Assembly (NCBI GenBank): GCA_004347695.1
Contig: SLTK01000007.1
Span: forward strand, 412,823 to 476,822
DNA length: 64,000 nt
Source: Chloroflexota bacterium
GTDB taxonomy: Bacteria > Chloroflexota > Anaerolineae > Anaerolineales > Anaerolineaceae
Reading direction: 5' to 3'
Under the pieces are notes generated by a model. The model saw only the letters and a program-made list of their open reading frames with translations. It did not search any database and had not been told where the DNA came from. Shown here piece after piece: positions 46,544 through 55,344 of the stretch. The position numbers and the translations under genes were made by a program. How positions within the stretch are numbered: the first letter of the stretch is position 1; every line of letters begins with the position of its first letter.

Positions 46544-47178
46544 GACAACTGGTCGTGGGTACTTTCACCACTTTGGACGGTGTTATGCAGGCGCCGGGAG
46601 GTCCGGACGAAGACCGGGACAACGGCTTCCGGCATGGCGGCTGGCTGGTCCCGTACTTCGACGATAAATTTGTTCAAATCATGACCGCATGGACAATGCG
46701 AGCCGGCGCCTTTCTCCTGGGGCGTAAGACCTATGAAATTTTCGCGGGCTCATGGCCCAATTCCACCGACCCAGCAGACGAGATTGCCACAGCTCTCAAC
46801 ACCCGCCCAAAGTTCGTCGCATCGAACACACTCGATGCTGTTAGCTGGAACAATTCCACCCTGCTCAAGGGCGATGTTGCCGAGGAAATCGCTAAGCTCA
46901 AGGCTCAAGAAGGCGGCGAGATTCAGGTTCACGGCAGCAGCAATCTTTTACAGACGCTGCTCAGGCACGATCTCGTGGATGCTCTGCGTATCTGGCAATT
47001 TCCTGTTGTCCTGGGAACCGGCAAGCGCCTGTTTGGCGACGGCGCCATCCCGCGCAGTTTCAGGCTTGTCGAGACTCAGTTCAATACTACAGGCGCGGTT
47101 CTGCATGTTTACGAGCGTACCGGGGACCTCAAGTATGGGGAAGTTGAGGTTGGCCAGGAGACCGTAGTGTTCGAGTAA
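46540..47178 (+). CDS. RibD C-terminal / DHFR-like protein
   Basis: A 212-residue RibD_C-fold protein: MRQLVVGTFTTLDGVMQAPG, FLLGRKTYEIFAGSW, KFVASNTLDAVSWNNSTLLKGD, IQVHGSSNLLQTLL and VVLGTGKRLF. The cofactor-binding GSSNL element is intact. It is the fourth such gene in this window and not closely related to the 44321 copy. Start by ATGA overlap with the NTF2-like gene. Confidence 0.9.
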   Translation: MRQLVVGTFTTLDGVMQAPGGPDEDRDNGFRHGGWLVPYFDDKFVQIMTAWTMRAGAFLLGRKTYEIFAGSWPNSTDPADEIATALNTRPKFVASNTLDAVSWNNSTLLKGDVAEEIAKLKAQEGGEIQVHGSSNLLQTLLRHDLVDALRIWQFPVVLGTGKRLFGDGAIPRSFRLVETQFNTTGAVLHVYERTGDLKYGEVEVGQETVVFE

Positions 47179-47258
47179 TGCCTGGCTAAAATCAGCATGT
47201 CGCTGGCGCTTGTCATGGTTCAATAAACCACCTGATCAATAAGAAACGGAGAGTCGCG

Positions 47259-47882
47259 TTGTATATTCCAACATTGTACCGGGAAGAAGACCGTGAAGAA
47301 ATTTTGGCATTTCTCAGACACAATAATTTTCCGGCAATTGTGTCGTTTGACGGCGAAAGACCCATTGCGACGCATGCTCCCATTGAAGTAGCAGAAGATG
47401 AAAATGGCAAAATTACAATCTATGCACACATTTCACGGGCAAACCCGCAATGGAAGACTTTTGGCAAGCAGGAAATACTCCTGATTTTTCAAGGCGCCCA
47501 TACATATATTTCGCCGCGCTGGTATAACCATGTGAATGTACCAACCTGGAATTACATGATAATTCATGTATACGGAACTGTACGTTTTTTGCAAGGGGAC
47601 GATTTGTTTGCCTTATTTAGCCGTCTGGTCCATAACCACGAAGTGAATACTCCATATAGCCTTGAAGGCCTTCCTCGAGATTTTGTAGAAAAAGAAATGA
47701 AAGGCACTGTTGGTTTTGCAATAGATGTCACTCGCATAGACGCAGGCTATAAATTGAGCCAGAACAGAAACGATGAAGACCATGAAAATATCGTTCGAGA
47801 ATTGGACAAGCGTGAAGACGAAGACTCAGCAAAAATAGCAAGAGCAATGCGTGGAAAGCGGCAAAACTCCAGGCGCCCGTGA
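47259..47882 (+). CDS. PaiB-like FMN-binding negative transcriptional regulator
   Basis: A 207-residue FMN-binding split-barrel protein of the PF04299 class. It begins MYIPTLYREEDREEILAFL, then IATHAPIEV, YAHISRANPQWKTF, FQGAHTYISPRWY and VPTWNYMIIHVYG, all family signatures. Bacillus PaiB is a repressor of sporulation and protease genes, though flavin reductase-like roles are also discussed. TTG at 47259 is the start with CGGAGAG upstream. AT-richer than core genes; an attC-like site follows 50 nt after the stop. Confidence 0.9.
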   Translation: MYIPTLYREEDREEILAFLRHNNFPAIVSFDGERPIATHAPIEVAEDENGKITIYAHISRANPQWKTFGKQEILLIFQGAHTYISPRWYNHVNVPTWNYMIIHVYGTVRFLQGDDLFALFSRLVHNHEVNTPYSLEGLPRDFVEKEMKGTVGFAIDVTRIDAGYKLSQNRNDEDHENIVRELDKREDEDSAKIARAMRGKRQNSRRP

Positions 47883-47931
47883 AAATGATAAAGCATTCAC
47901 TCTGACCGGTTCGTCTTGCACAACATCGCAC

Positions 47932-48063
47932 GTCCAACAAAGCGTGCATCGGGCAGTGGTGACTGCGCTTCGCGTCGATCATGTCGCGAAGCGTGACTTC
48001 GAGTTTTTTTCTGCTCCCAAACCTTGTCCTCGCCCGCTCCGCCACTAACGCAAACCGTTTGCC
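47932..48063 (+). repeat. attC-like site e
   Basis: GTCCAAC (47932-47938) fits RYYYAAC. AAAGCGTGCATCGG follows, and the end is CCACTAACGCAAACCGTTTG, with a degenerate R' (GTTTGCC). A long inner hairpin CGCTTCGCG...CGCGAAGCG fills the middle, so the site is VCR-length (about 130 bp). Confidence 0.72.
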
Positions 48064-48087
48064 CGCTTACCTGAATCAGGAGATTGA

Positions 48088-48714
48088 ATGCAACCCTACA
48101 CTTTTGTTATTGTTTCCATTTTCATCGTTCTCGTGCTTGTCTATCTTACACTTTTTCGCCCCTGGCAGCTTCGTTGGGGGGCTACAGACGATGAAATCAA
48201 ACGCTCTATGCCTGGGGATGACATTGTTGGCAAACCTTCCTTCAATGCTACTCGTGCAGTGACGATCCATGCACCCGCGAAAAATATATATCCCTGGATC
48301 GTTCAAATGGGAGTTAAGCGGGCTGGTTGGTATAGCTATGACCTGTTGGATAATTTGGGCAGGAAAAGTGCAGAAAGTATCCTTACTGAACATCAAAACA
48401 TCCAGGTTGGCGATGTTATTCCTTTAAGCCCGGACGGAAAACAAGGATTGTTGGTTAAGGATTTTAGTCAAAATAAATGGATGTTGTGGTGGGATAAAAT
48501 AGGCGACACTTCCTGGGTCTGGGAAATCTACACTGACGGGGAAACCCACTCTCGTCTTGTAACGCGTGTACGAGTGAAATATCGCTGGTTTTCGCCTGTT
48601 ATTGTATTCAACCTGCTTATTGAGTTCTTCGACATCCTGATGATGCGCAAATGTATGCTTGGCATAAAAAGACGAGCAGAAGCAATGCTACCTTCCCAAC
48701 CATCAGCGGGCTAA
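48088..48714 (+). CDS. membrane-anchored SRPBCC-like protein
   Basis: A 208-residue protein. One N-terminal membrane helix (FVIVSIFIVLVLVYLTLF) is followed by a START/SRPBCC-type domain: TRAVTIHAPAKNIYPWIVQMG, AGWYSYDLLDN, VGDVIPLSPDG, SRLVTRVRVKY, and a final hydrophobic helix. Function unknown; relatives are common in soil and sediment bacteria. AGGAG precedes the ATG. The stop codon TAA lies within the R'' core of the following attC-like site, as is typical for integron cassettes. Confidence 0.75.
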   Translation: MQPYTFVIVSIFIVLVLVYLTLFRPWQLRWGATDDEIKRSMPGDDIVGKPSFNATRAVTIHAPAKNIYPWIVQMGVKRAGWYSYDLLDNLGRKSAESILTEHQNIQVGDVIPLSPDGKQGLLVKDFSQNKWMLWWDKIGDTSWVWEIYTDGETHSRLVTRVRVKYRWFSPVIVFNLLIEFFDILMMRKCMLGIKRRAEAMLPSQPSAG

Positions 48715-48833
48715 CAAAGCATGCAGTGGATTGGCGAGTTTCGTCGCCATTTACAAGCATTTTCGAGGTTCGAGTTTATACTGCCCCCAGACCTTGTTCA
48801 TGTCCGCCCCGCCACTGACGCAAACCGTTGGAC
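48709..48833 (+). repeat. attC-like site f
   Basis: GGCTAACAAAGCATGCAGTG at the left and CACTGACGCAAACCGTTGGA at the right; GTTGGAC (48827-48833) fits the R' consensus exactly. The inner strings GTCGCCATTTACAAGCATTTTC and TTCGAGTTTATACTGC match sites a and e. Confidence 0.78.
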
Positions 48834-48962
48834 GAGTTAGTGGATGACCCTGACCCTGAAAAATCCAAACGCGCGACAGGCGCCATGCTCAAGGTGCAGA
48901 AGGTCATCGGCGCCAGCCTGCAGAAGGCAGATGACGGGTTATTCGGACAATTTCCGTCTTGA
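48834..48962 (+). pseudogene. VOC/PhnB-like gene fragment (C-terminus only)
   Basis: Directly after the R' core an open frame reads ELVDDPDPEKSKRATGAMLK and continues about 20 residues to a stop. DPDPEKxxRxxxAML is the C-terminal signature of PhnB-type glyoxalase/3-demethylubiquinone methyltransferase-like proteins. The body of the gene is absent, so this is the end of a cassette gene joined to the site. Confidence 0.55.
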
Positions 48963-49033
48963 ATTTCCGGGATAAATGTCCTAAGATAGAGTGCCTGACT
49001 TCAAAAAAAATCAGTCACCATTAGGAGGTTTCT

Positions 49034-49459
49034 ATGAGCCCAAAGAAGGACACAGGATTCACGGCTGAGGAAAAAGCTGCGATGAAGGAGCGAGCCCGGG
49101 AGCTGAAGGCCGCTGCAAGTAAGGCAGACGAGGAAAGCGCCCTGCTCGCGAAGATCGCCGAGATGCCGGAACCGGATCGCGCCATGGCCACGCGGCTCCA
49201 TGTGATCATCCAGGCCAGCGCGCCAGCTCTCTCGCCGAAAACCTGGTACGGGATGCCCGCGTATGCCAACAAGGACGGCAAGGTCGTCTGTTTCTTCCAA
49301 AGCGCGTCGAAGTTCAACGCCAGGTACGCGACGTTAGGCTTCAACGACGCAGCGAACCTCGATGAGGGCGCCATGTGGCCGACCGCCTTTGCGCTGAAGG
49401 AGTTGACTGCCGCCGATGAGGCAAGGATCAGCGCGCTCGTGAAGAAAGCAGCGAGCTAA
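49034..49459 (+). CDS. DUF1801-like (YdhG) protein
   Basis: A 141-residue protein. A charged N-terminal helix ([20 protein letters not shown]) precedes a compact YdhG/DUF1801-type domain: [35 protein letters not shown] in pieces, and [20 protein letters not shown]. The family is sometimes annotated as an iron chaperone because of similarity to frataxin-like folds; function is not proven. AGGAGG stands upstream of the ATG. It follows the cassette array and may be its last member. Confidence 0.82.
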   Translation: MSPKKDTGFTAEEKAAMKERARELKAAASKADEESALLAKIAEMPEPDRAMATRLHVIIQASAPALSPKTWYGMPAYANKDGKVVCFFQSASKFNARYATLGFNDAANLDEGAMWPTAFALKELTAADEARISALVKKAAS

Positions 49460-49592
49460 AGACTGATCGCACGTGTAAGAGACCCCGCTGGTAACATCAT
49501 CGGGGTTATTCAGCAGCCGTGAGTACGCCTGCGACAAATCTATATCCTCAGCCTGCAGGAAATGTTAGCACCTTTCCAGGCGATGGAGCTAT

Positions 49593-49632
49593 AAAAAATC
49601 AGGGTGAGACAAAGAAATGTCTCACCCTGATT
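49593..49632 (-). terminator. terminator of the PepSY-like gene
   Basis: AATCAGGGTGAGACA / TGTCTCACCCTGATT is a perfect 15-bp stem with a 6-nt loop. On the minus strand it ends in six Ts. Confidence 0.92.
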
Positions 49633-49647
49633 GATATTTAAATCGGC

Positions 49648-50481
49648 TTACTCTGCCAATTCGACTTCGCTGAGGAACGCGCCGTGCCAGGTATGCACCC
49701 AGGTCTGGCCGTTGTTGTGTACGCTGAGCATCCCGGCGATTTGTCCATCTACCGTGTAATCGAAAGTAAAGTAGCCATAGAACGCGATGCCCATGCCTTC
49801 CACCTCAGCGCCGGGAACCTGCTCATCCAGCGCCGTTTGAGCTGCAGTTTTGGCTTCATCCAGCGTCAGGGATTCGCCGGTCGTTGCATACCATCCGCCC
49901 ATGTGACCATATTTTTCATTCCACATTATGTTCGGCCCGTGCTCGGGGTATACCGACCCGCTGTAGGGATCAACCAGCAACTCCATCGCGCCGCGGCCGG
50001 TATCCTTTTCCAACACGACCGCATAGAAGTTCTGCTCGAATTCCATAATTTCGGCCAGTTCGAGCGTAGAATCACCCGCCAGATAAGTTTCCAATCTGGC
50101 CTGAGCATCCTCGATGGTTAAACGTGCGCCAGTCTGCGTAGTTCCATTGGGGTTGATAAACGGGCACGAGTTTGCAAAATTATCTGTGGTCGATCCCCGG
50201 TATCCGCCCATCATACCACCGTAGCCGCGTCCGCCCATCATACCGCCATAATTAGAATACGCGCCCGAAGTTTGCCCGCAGCCGGCGCCGGCAGGATTGG
50301 AAGGGGAAGCCCAGTTCGCCGCAAAACCTGGCAGGCGCAGCGCGCTCATCATCGGCATATTGCCCCAACCCAGGCCCGGAAGCGTCTGCCCGGTCCAGAA
50401 CCAGCTTGCCGCCAGCACACCGGCAGCGACCAGGCCAATCACGGCAAATACAATAACAATTCCCAGTAATATTTTGTTCAT
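49648..50481 (-). CDS. membrane-anchored PepSY-like protein with Met/Gly-rich segment
   Basis: A 277-residue protein with one N-terminal membrane helix (ILLGIVIVFAVIGLVAAG), so the rest lies outside. Residues 60-105 hold GGMMGGRGYGGMMGGYRG, a Met-rich region of the kind that binds Cu(I). Two PepSY-like units follow (TIEDAQARLETYLAG...FYAVVLEKDTGRGAMELLVDPYSG and SLTLDEAKTAAQTALDEQV). ATG 50481 is chosen for GGAGG 5 nt upstream. It is the second gene of a minus-strand pair with the DUF1573 gene. Copper handling is a reasonable inference. Confidence 0.75.
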   Translation of the reverse strand: MNKILLGIVIVFAVIGLVAAGVLAASWFWTGQTLPGLGWGNMPMMSALRLPGFAANWASPSNPAGAGCGQTSGAYSNYGGMMGGRGYGGMMGGYRGSTTDNFANSCPFINPNGTTQTGARLTIEDAQARLETYLAGDSTLELAEIMEFEQNFYAVVLEKDTGRGAMELLVDPYSGSVYPEHGPNIMWNEKYGHMGGWYATTGESLTLDEAKTAAQTALDEQVPGAEVEGMGIAFYGYFTFDYTVDGQIAGMLSVHNNGQTWVHTWHGAFLSEVELAE

Positions 50482-50509
50482 CCTGTCCTCCATAAATGGT
50501 TATTCTTCA

Positions 50510-51073
50510 TTAATTTTCCACAGATGCCTGCACCCAGACTTCAACTTCGGGACGCTGCGGGTCGTTGGTTTCCAAAATGACCCCGCGGCGTACCACCGCC
50601 CCCGGTGAAGCCTGCTGCGGGTCGAAATAGACTGTGACCAGCCCGGATTTACCAGGTGGAATGTCGGCACTGCTTAATTCAGCCGTGGTGCAGCCACAGG
50701 TGGTATAGCCGGATGAAATCAGCAGTGCGGCAGTGCCGCGGTTGGCAATTTCGAACGTCCAACTGGCAATCTGCGTTCGCTTCACCGCTCCAAAATTATG
50801 GAAGGTGACGGGTAAGTAGATATCAGGAGCATTGTTCGCATCCTGCTGCGCGATTGTCACGCTCATCATACGGTAATGCATCTGGTCGTGCATCAATTGG
50901 ACTGGTTCGCCATAAACGAACCGGTCCGGATCGGAGCGTTGGGCAGGCGAGCCCAGCCAGGCCCATCCCAGGGCAGCGCCGACTCCAAAAACGAACAAAG
51001 CCAGTGCTGCCCATAGGAACGGGCTGCGCCGCATGCGGCGGATACCAATAAAAGGAGATTTCCCAAAATCCAT
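50510..51073 (-). CDS. DUF1573 (Ig-like, MSP-type) membrane-anchored protein
   Basis: A 187-residue protein with an N-terminal membrane helix (SPFLWAALALFVFGVGAALG) and an extracytoplasmic DUF1573 domain: TFHNFGAV, WTFEIANRGTAALLISSGYTTCGCTTAEL in pieces, and IPPGKSGLVTVYFDP. The TTCGCT motif is a conserved Cys pair in this family. Before it lies HDQMHYRMM, a His/Met-rich stretch that could bind copper. Divergent from the PCYCGC gene, 29 nt before the PepSY-like gene. Confidence 0.85.
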   Translation of the reverse strand: MDFGKSPFIGIRRMRRSPFLWAALALFVFGVGAALGWAWLGSPAQRSDPDRFVYGEPVQLMHDQMHYRMMSVTIAQQDANNAPDIYLPVTFHNFGAVKRTQIASWTFEIANRGTAALLISSGYTTCGCTTAELSSADIPPGKSGLVTVYFDPQQASPGAVVRRGVILETNDPQRPEVEVWVQASVEN

Positions 51074-51234
51074 GCATTTATCTTACGCCGGGCAACCCAA
51101 TATGCGCATCGGCACATTGCGCCGGTGTCCATAGGCCGTTTGGCCTAAGGCATTCTGCGCGATTTGGCACTTCAGCCAAAAGGGTGCGGGGGATACACTC
51201 ACAATACGATAAGTGATCCCCAATTGGAGTGTAG

Positions 51235-51696
51235 ATGACACCCGTTTCTCCTATCCATAAAAATATATTTCCAGCCTTGATGCTGACTGTGTTTGGCATC
51301 GTAACTATGCTGCTCACAGCATGCTCTCCCAATGGCGGGGGCGCTGCCGGTGATCTCAAGATGGCGCCGATGGCGGATATGCCGGCTGAAGTGCAGAAGG
51401 CGGCCGTCACCGTGCGCGAGGCCTACCAGTTTGCTGTTGCCAATCCGGACGTTTTGCAAAACCTGCCGTGTTACTGCGGTTGCGGCCCGATGGGGCACAC
51501 TTCCAATTATTCCTGCTACGTACAATCTGCTGAGGATGAAGAAATCGTTTTTGATACTCACGCGCTTGGCTGCGGCATTTGTGTAGATATCACCCAGGAT
51601 GCCATGCGGATGCTGCGGGATGGAAAAACCATGACTGAAATTCGGGCAGCTATCGACGCAGACTACTCGCGCTTTGGCCCCTCGAATATGCCTTGA
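51235..51696 (+). CDS. PCYCGC-motif lipoprotein
   Basis: A 153-residue lipoprotein. Signal peptide with lipobox LLTAC, then a domain bearing the family motif PCYCGCGPMGHTSNYSCYV and a second Cys set, HALGCGICVDITQDAM. The nine or so cysteines suggest metal or redox binding at the cell surface; no reaction is known. GGAG precedes the ATG. It heads an operon that runs through two CuA-type cupredoxins and a ferredoxin-type membrane protein. Confidence 0.87.
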   Translation: MTPVSPIHKNIFPALMLTVFGIVTMLLTACSPNGGGAAGDLKMAPMADMPAEVQKAAVTVREAYQFAVANPDVLQNLPCYCGCGPMGHTSNYSCYVQSAEDEEIVFDTHALGCGICVDITQDAMRMLRDGKTMTEIRAAIDADYSRFGPSNMP

Positions 51697-51726
51697 GCCG
51701 CTGCGTTGCAGAAAACAGGTTAGCCG

Positions 51727-52197
51727 GTGACACTTCCCAAATTCATTTCCATCCTCGCTAAGCCCATCCTGGGATTGACCCTGGCTGTCCTTGCCCTGAC
51801 GGCGCCGCTATCCTTGCCGCCAACTCAACCCGTGGAACGCTACTTTCGCATCGAAGCCAGCCAGTTTGCTTATTCGCCGGGCGTCTTGCAGGTAAACCCG
51901 GGCGATCAGGTGACCATCGATCTGGTCGCTACCGATGTGGTCCACGGCATATATATCGACAACTATGAACTGCAAGCCAGCGCTGATCCGGGTCAAACTG
52001 CCCGCCTGACTTTTACCGCCGATCAAGCGGGATTATTCCGCTTTCGTTGTCTGGTACCCTGCGGCCAACTGCATCCATTCATGTTGGGCAAGCTGCAAGT
52101 CGGTCCCAATCAGCTTTTCCTGCGGGCGGTTTTGTTAAGCCTGGCAGGTCTCTTACTGGTGCTATGGAAAAAGCCGCTCTCTACCATTTCGATTTGA
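51727..52197 (+). CDS. membrane-anchored cupredoxin with CuA-type motif
   Basis: A 156-residue protein with hydrophobic segments at both ends and a cupredoxin domain between. Ligands match the CuA centre of cytochrome oxidase subunit II: a first His in DVVHGIYID, then CLVPCGQLHPFM, which is C-x3-C-x3-H-x2-M. The Glu usually between the two Cys is not kept. It probably accepts or donates electrons outside the membrane, or delivers copper. GTG start at 51727. Its 3' end overlaps the next gene by 34 nt. Confidence 0.82.
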   Translation: MTLPKFISILAKPILGLTLAVLALTAPLSLPPTQPVERYFRIEASQFAYSPGVLQVNPGDQVTIDLVATDVVHGIYIDNYELQASADPGQTARLTFTADQAGLFRFRCLVPCGQLHPFMLGKLQVGPNQLFLRAVLLSLAGLLLVLWKKPLSTISI

Positions 52198-53531
52198 CCC
52201 GTTACGCCTGGCTGCGGCGGCTCCTGACATCGCGCTGGCCGCAATTTATCCTGCGTGCTATCACGCTGGCCGGCTTTGTGCTGGTGATATTGACCGGATT
52301 TATCGGCTCACCGGTTGGCAGCCGCAATTTTGCGGTGATGTTCGTGTGGATCGCGTGGTGGTCCGCCCTCAAATTGATCATGCTGCCGTTCGGCGGCCGC
52401 GCCTGGTGCTCGATTTGCCCAATCCCTATGCCGGGCGAATGGCTGCAACAGGGTTGGCTGGTTAAACCGGGCGGGAAAATGTTTAATCTGGGCTTGCGTT
52501 GGCCGCGCCGTCTACGCAATACCTGGCTGCAATCGGCCGGATTTGCTGCCATTGGCTTGTTTTCGGCGCTGACCTTAACCACTCCGGTGGTCACCGCCTG
52601 GATTTTTGTGGGGCTGATTGTTGTCGCGGTGGCGGTGTCGGTCATCTTTGAACAACGATCTTTCTGCCGTTACCTGTGCCCCATGGGCGGGTTTATTGGG
52701 CTTTACGCTACCATGGCGCCGTTGGAACTGCGCCCGCAGCCGGGTTTGACCCCGGTCGAAAAAGGCGCTGCTGCGCGGGAATGGCCGCGCGGCTGCCCGT
52801 GGATCAATAATCCGGCGGCGTTGAAGGCCAACGCCAATTGCGGCCTGTGCCTGGAATGCCTGCGAACCGAATCGGGCGCGAATATGGCGCTCAATGTTCG
52901 CTCCTTCGATGCCGAATTAGGTCAGCCGGGGGCGTTTCGACTGGATGAAGCTTTCCTGTCGCTTGGCCTGCTTGGCAGCGTGATGATCTACTCCGCAGTA
53001 TTTCAGGGTCCGTGGGGCGCGCTTAAAAATGCAGCACTGAATGCCGGTTCAGGTGCCTGGTGGAGCTTTGCAGCTTTCTTCCTGTTGGCCAGTTTTGGAC
53101 TGCTGCCAGCATTATTAGCCGGGGCCTCCGCGCTGGTCAGGCGAACTGGCAACCTCGCTCAGCCCCTCCAAATGGTTTTCACCCTTTTCAGCCGGGCGCT
53201 TCTGCCGCTTGGATTACTGTCCTGGATTGCATTTACAGTTTCCTTTGCATTCGGCAAGCTGGCCTACCTGTGGCCGGTACTATCAGACCCATTTGGCTGG
53301 GGTTGGAATCTGTTTGGCACTGCCAGCGTGGAGTGGCAGCCGTATTTGCTCAGCGCAACCCCGGTGATCGAGACGGTGCTGCTGGTAACAGGTTTGATCT
53401 GGTCGGGCAGGACCATTCTGAAGACCGCCGAGCAACTGGGAGTCCGTGGCGAGCGGCGGTGGGCGGCTGCGCCGGTGTTATTGTTCGCGCTGGCGGGAAC
53501 CTTAACCATGTTGTGGCTACTGATCGGGTAA
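52164..53531 (+). CDS. NapH/NosR-like 4Fe-4S membrane protein
   Basis: A 455-residue polytopic protein with about eleven hydrophobic segments. Conserved Cys motifs are WCSICPIPMPGEW and RSFCRYLCPMGGF, the CxxxCP pair of the NapH/NosR/RdxA group, and a cluster-like NCGLCLECLRTESGANM. Such proteins pass electrons from quinol across the membrane. The ATG at 52164 lies inside the preceding gene, which implies translational coupling. With CuA cupredoxins on both sides it likely forms an electron-transfer or copper-site assembly unit; an associated terminal enzyme is not in the window. Confidence 0.82.
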   Translation: MEKAALYHFDLTRYAWLRRLLTSRWPQFILRAITLAGFVLVILTGFIGSPVGSRNFAVMFVWIAWWSALKLIMLPFGGRAWCSICPIPMPGEWLQQGWLVKPGGKMFNLGLRWPRRLRNTWLQSAGFAAIGLFSALTLTTPVVTAWIFVGLIVVAVAVSVIFEQRSFCRYLCPMGGFIGLYATMAPLELRPQPGLTPVEKGAAAREWPRGCPWINNPAALKANANCGLCLECLRTESGANMALNVRSFDAELGQPGAFRLDEAFLSLGLLGSVMIYSAVFQGPWGALKNAALNAGSGAWWSFAAFFLLASFGLLPALLAGASALVRRTGNLAQPLQMVFTLFSRALLPLGLLSWIAFTVSFAFGKLAYLWPVLSDPFGWGWNLFGTASVEWQPYLLSATPVIETVLLVTGLIWSGRTILKTAEQLGVRGERRWAAAPVLLFALAGTLTMLWLLIG

Positions 53532-53535
53532 GGAC

Positions 53536-54513
53536 ATGGAAAAATTAGCCAAAATCCTGGTTGTGGTTTTGATCCTGCTGGTGGCGGCTGTGCCGCTGCT
53601 TGGCCAGCAGATCATAGCTCAGCCTGAGACCATAGAACTGCGGGCACGCATGCCGGAAAACGGCGGTTGGTCGCAGGAGTTTATCTACGGCCTGGTCAAT
53701 GTGCCCATCAAGCTGCGCATGACCTCGGACGATGTGGTGCACAGCTTTGCACTCGCGCAGAGCAGCCTGCCCTCCGTGGAAATCTTTCCGGGCAAGTTCA
53801 GTGAAACTGAATTGGTCTTCGACCAGCCAGGCGAATACACTTTCTACTGTACCCGCTGGTGCGGGGCGAACCACTGGCGCATGCGTGGAACGATTGTGAT
53901 CGAAGGCCCAGCTTCCTCAGACCAGCCGACCAGCGTCCCGCCGCTGTTTCTTCAACTCGGTCTGGATCTGGATGCACCACATTTTGCCCGGGTCATCCCA
54001 TCAAACCGGCCGGAAAGCGCCCGAGCAAGTGAGAGAACAAATGCTTTGCCCGATGGGTTGACGGATGGCGAGAATATCTGGTCGAAAAGCCCCGAGGCGC
54101 TTTGGAAAGATTTGAAGGCAGATGAAGACCTGGACGATCAATCCGTATGGGACATGGTTGCCTGGGGGTTGAATCAGCAGGGCAGCTCAGGGTGGATGGG
54201 GCAAGGTCGCGAATTGTACACGCAGAACTGTCTGGCCTGCCACAGTGAGAGCGGTAGGGGTGATGGGGTGATGGTACGCGATTTGCCGCCTATGAACCAC
54301 GACAAAATGGGCAGCGAGGCGACCCGCCCACCCGATTTTTCTGACCCGGCGGTGCTGCTTGGCGCCAGCCCGGCGCTGCTGGAAGGGAAAATCATCCGCG
54401 GCGGAATGGGCACCGGCATGCCTTACTGGGGGAACATTTTCACCAGCGAGCAAATTCGCAGCCTGGTGCTGTACCTGTATTCGTTTCAGATGGAACTAGA
54501 GGAAAGGCCATAA
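53536..54513 (+). CDS. CuA cupredoxin fused to cytochrome c
   Basis: A 325-residue membrane-anchored fusion. After an N-terminal helix comes a cupredoxin domain with first His in DDVVHSFAL and CTRWCGANHWRM (C-x3-C-x3-H-x2-M, a full CuA motif but for the Glu). The C-terminal 110 residues form a class I cytochrome c domain with NCLACH and a distal Met in GTGMPYWG. Subunit II of caa3 oxidases has this order but also two membrane helices; here only one is seen and no oxidase subunit I gene follows. Probably an electron carrier for the NapH/NosR-like protein. Confidence 0.88.
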   Translation: MEKLAKILVVVLILLVAAVPLLGQQIIAQPETIELRARMPENGGWSQEFIYGLVNVPIKLRMTSDDVVHSFALAQSSLPSVEIFPGKFSETELVFDQPGEYTFYCTRWCGANHWRMRGTIVIEGPASSDQPTSVPPLFLQLGLDLDAPHFARVIPSNRPESARASERTNALPDGLTDGENIWSKSPEALWKDLKADEDLDDQSVWDMVAWGLNQQGSSGWMGQGRELYTQNCLACHSESGRGDGVMVRDLPPMNHDKMGSEATRPPDFSDPAVLLGASPALLEGKIIRGGMGTGMPYWGNIFTSEQIRSLVLYLYSFQMELEERP

Positions 54514-54529
54514 ATAATTAGCTTAGAGT

Positions 54530-55018
54530 TTATATTGATCCATACTGGGTGTCATCCTGCCAATTAATAGGGTTTGAGTCTATGTATTCCCATATCAAGC
54601 AGTATTCTTCGTCGTTCCTGATGATGCGGTCGTAAAACCCCTTTTGCCAGATAGACTCTCCCAATTGTTTTGTAATATAGGCTTTCATTTGTAAAACGAT
54701 TTGAGAAATTGTAGGGGCGCGCAATGCGCGCCCGCCATAACCGAATATTTGCAAAATTAGATGAATGTGGTTGGGCATTATCACGTATTTTTCGACTGAA
54801 ACGTTCGGATAATAAACAGGAATATTTTGGATCGCCGAATCTACGATCTGCCCGATCTTAGATAATGAAACTATAACTAATTGTGTGGATGCAGACGGAT
54901 TCGTATCATTCCATAATAGATTTCGTCTGTTGCTAATACATATTGTGACAAAATATAAACCAGCTTGTGAATAATCATAATCTACAAGCCGAAGTTTTTT
55001 GCGTTCCGGGAGCGGCAT
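54530..55018 (-). CDS. REP-associated tyrosine transposase (RAYT)
   Basis: A 162-residue Y1/HUH transposase. RLVDYDYSQAGLYFVTICISN opens the fold in pieces, the HUH motif is MPNHIHLIL, and the C-terminal helix IIRNDEEYCLIWEYIDSNP carries the candidate Tyr. Remarkably, a REP palindrome (54713-54743) lies inside the reading frame and is translated as GGRALRAPT between the two halves. ATG 55018 has AGGA upstream. Several more palindromes follow upstream of the gene. Confidence 0.9.
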   Translation of the reverse strand: MPLPERKKLRLVDYDYSQAGLYFVTICISNRRNLLWNDTNPSASTQLVIVSLSKIGQIVDSAIQNIPVYYPNVSVEKYVIMPNHIHLILQIFGYGGRALRAPTISQIVLQMKAYITKQLGESIWQKGFYDRIIRNDEEYCLIWEYIDSNPINWQDDTQYGSI

Positions 55019-55320
55019 CGCAAGATCCTGAAAACCAGTTTGGAATAATTTTATAGCATCAGTCTTGAATGCGGCGTGTTTCTGAAGAATTGGGGGATGC
55101 GGGCGCGTGATACGCGCCCCTACGGCCGGAAAGGGGGCGCAGTGCGCTCCCGACCTCCCAGTCCAGGCAGGAACGTGTCCCATGCGCCAGCCCTGCCTAG
55201 TTACATGTAGGTGAGCGCTCTGCTCGTCACCGCTGCCATTTGATAAATGGACAGGTTTAGTGATGAACTTAAATGATGATCGTTGAAACCGTAGGGGAGC
55301 GCAGTGCGCTCCCGCTACAG
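54713..55320. repeat. REP-like palindromes around the RAYT genes
   Basis: Palindromes of the GTAGGGGCGCGCAATGCGCG / GTAGGGGAGCGCAGTGCGCT type occur near 54713 (inside the gene), 55095, 55131, 55212 and 55290. Cores alternate GGAGCGCAGTGCGCTCC and GGGCGCGNNNNNCGCGCCC. This is the usual environment of RAYT genes. No other gene is seen in 55019-55344. Confidence 0.85.
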
Positions 55321-55344
55321 ATTGTCGGATAGAAGGACGAAATT

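Noticed and set aside
53536..54513. Cytochrome c oxidase subunit II of a caa3 oxidase
   Set aside because: Only one membrane helix is seen, the bridging Glu is missing, and no oxidase subunit I or III gene is adjacent.
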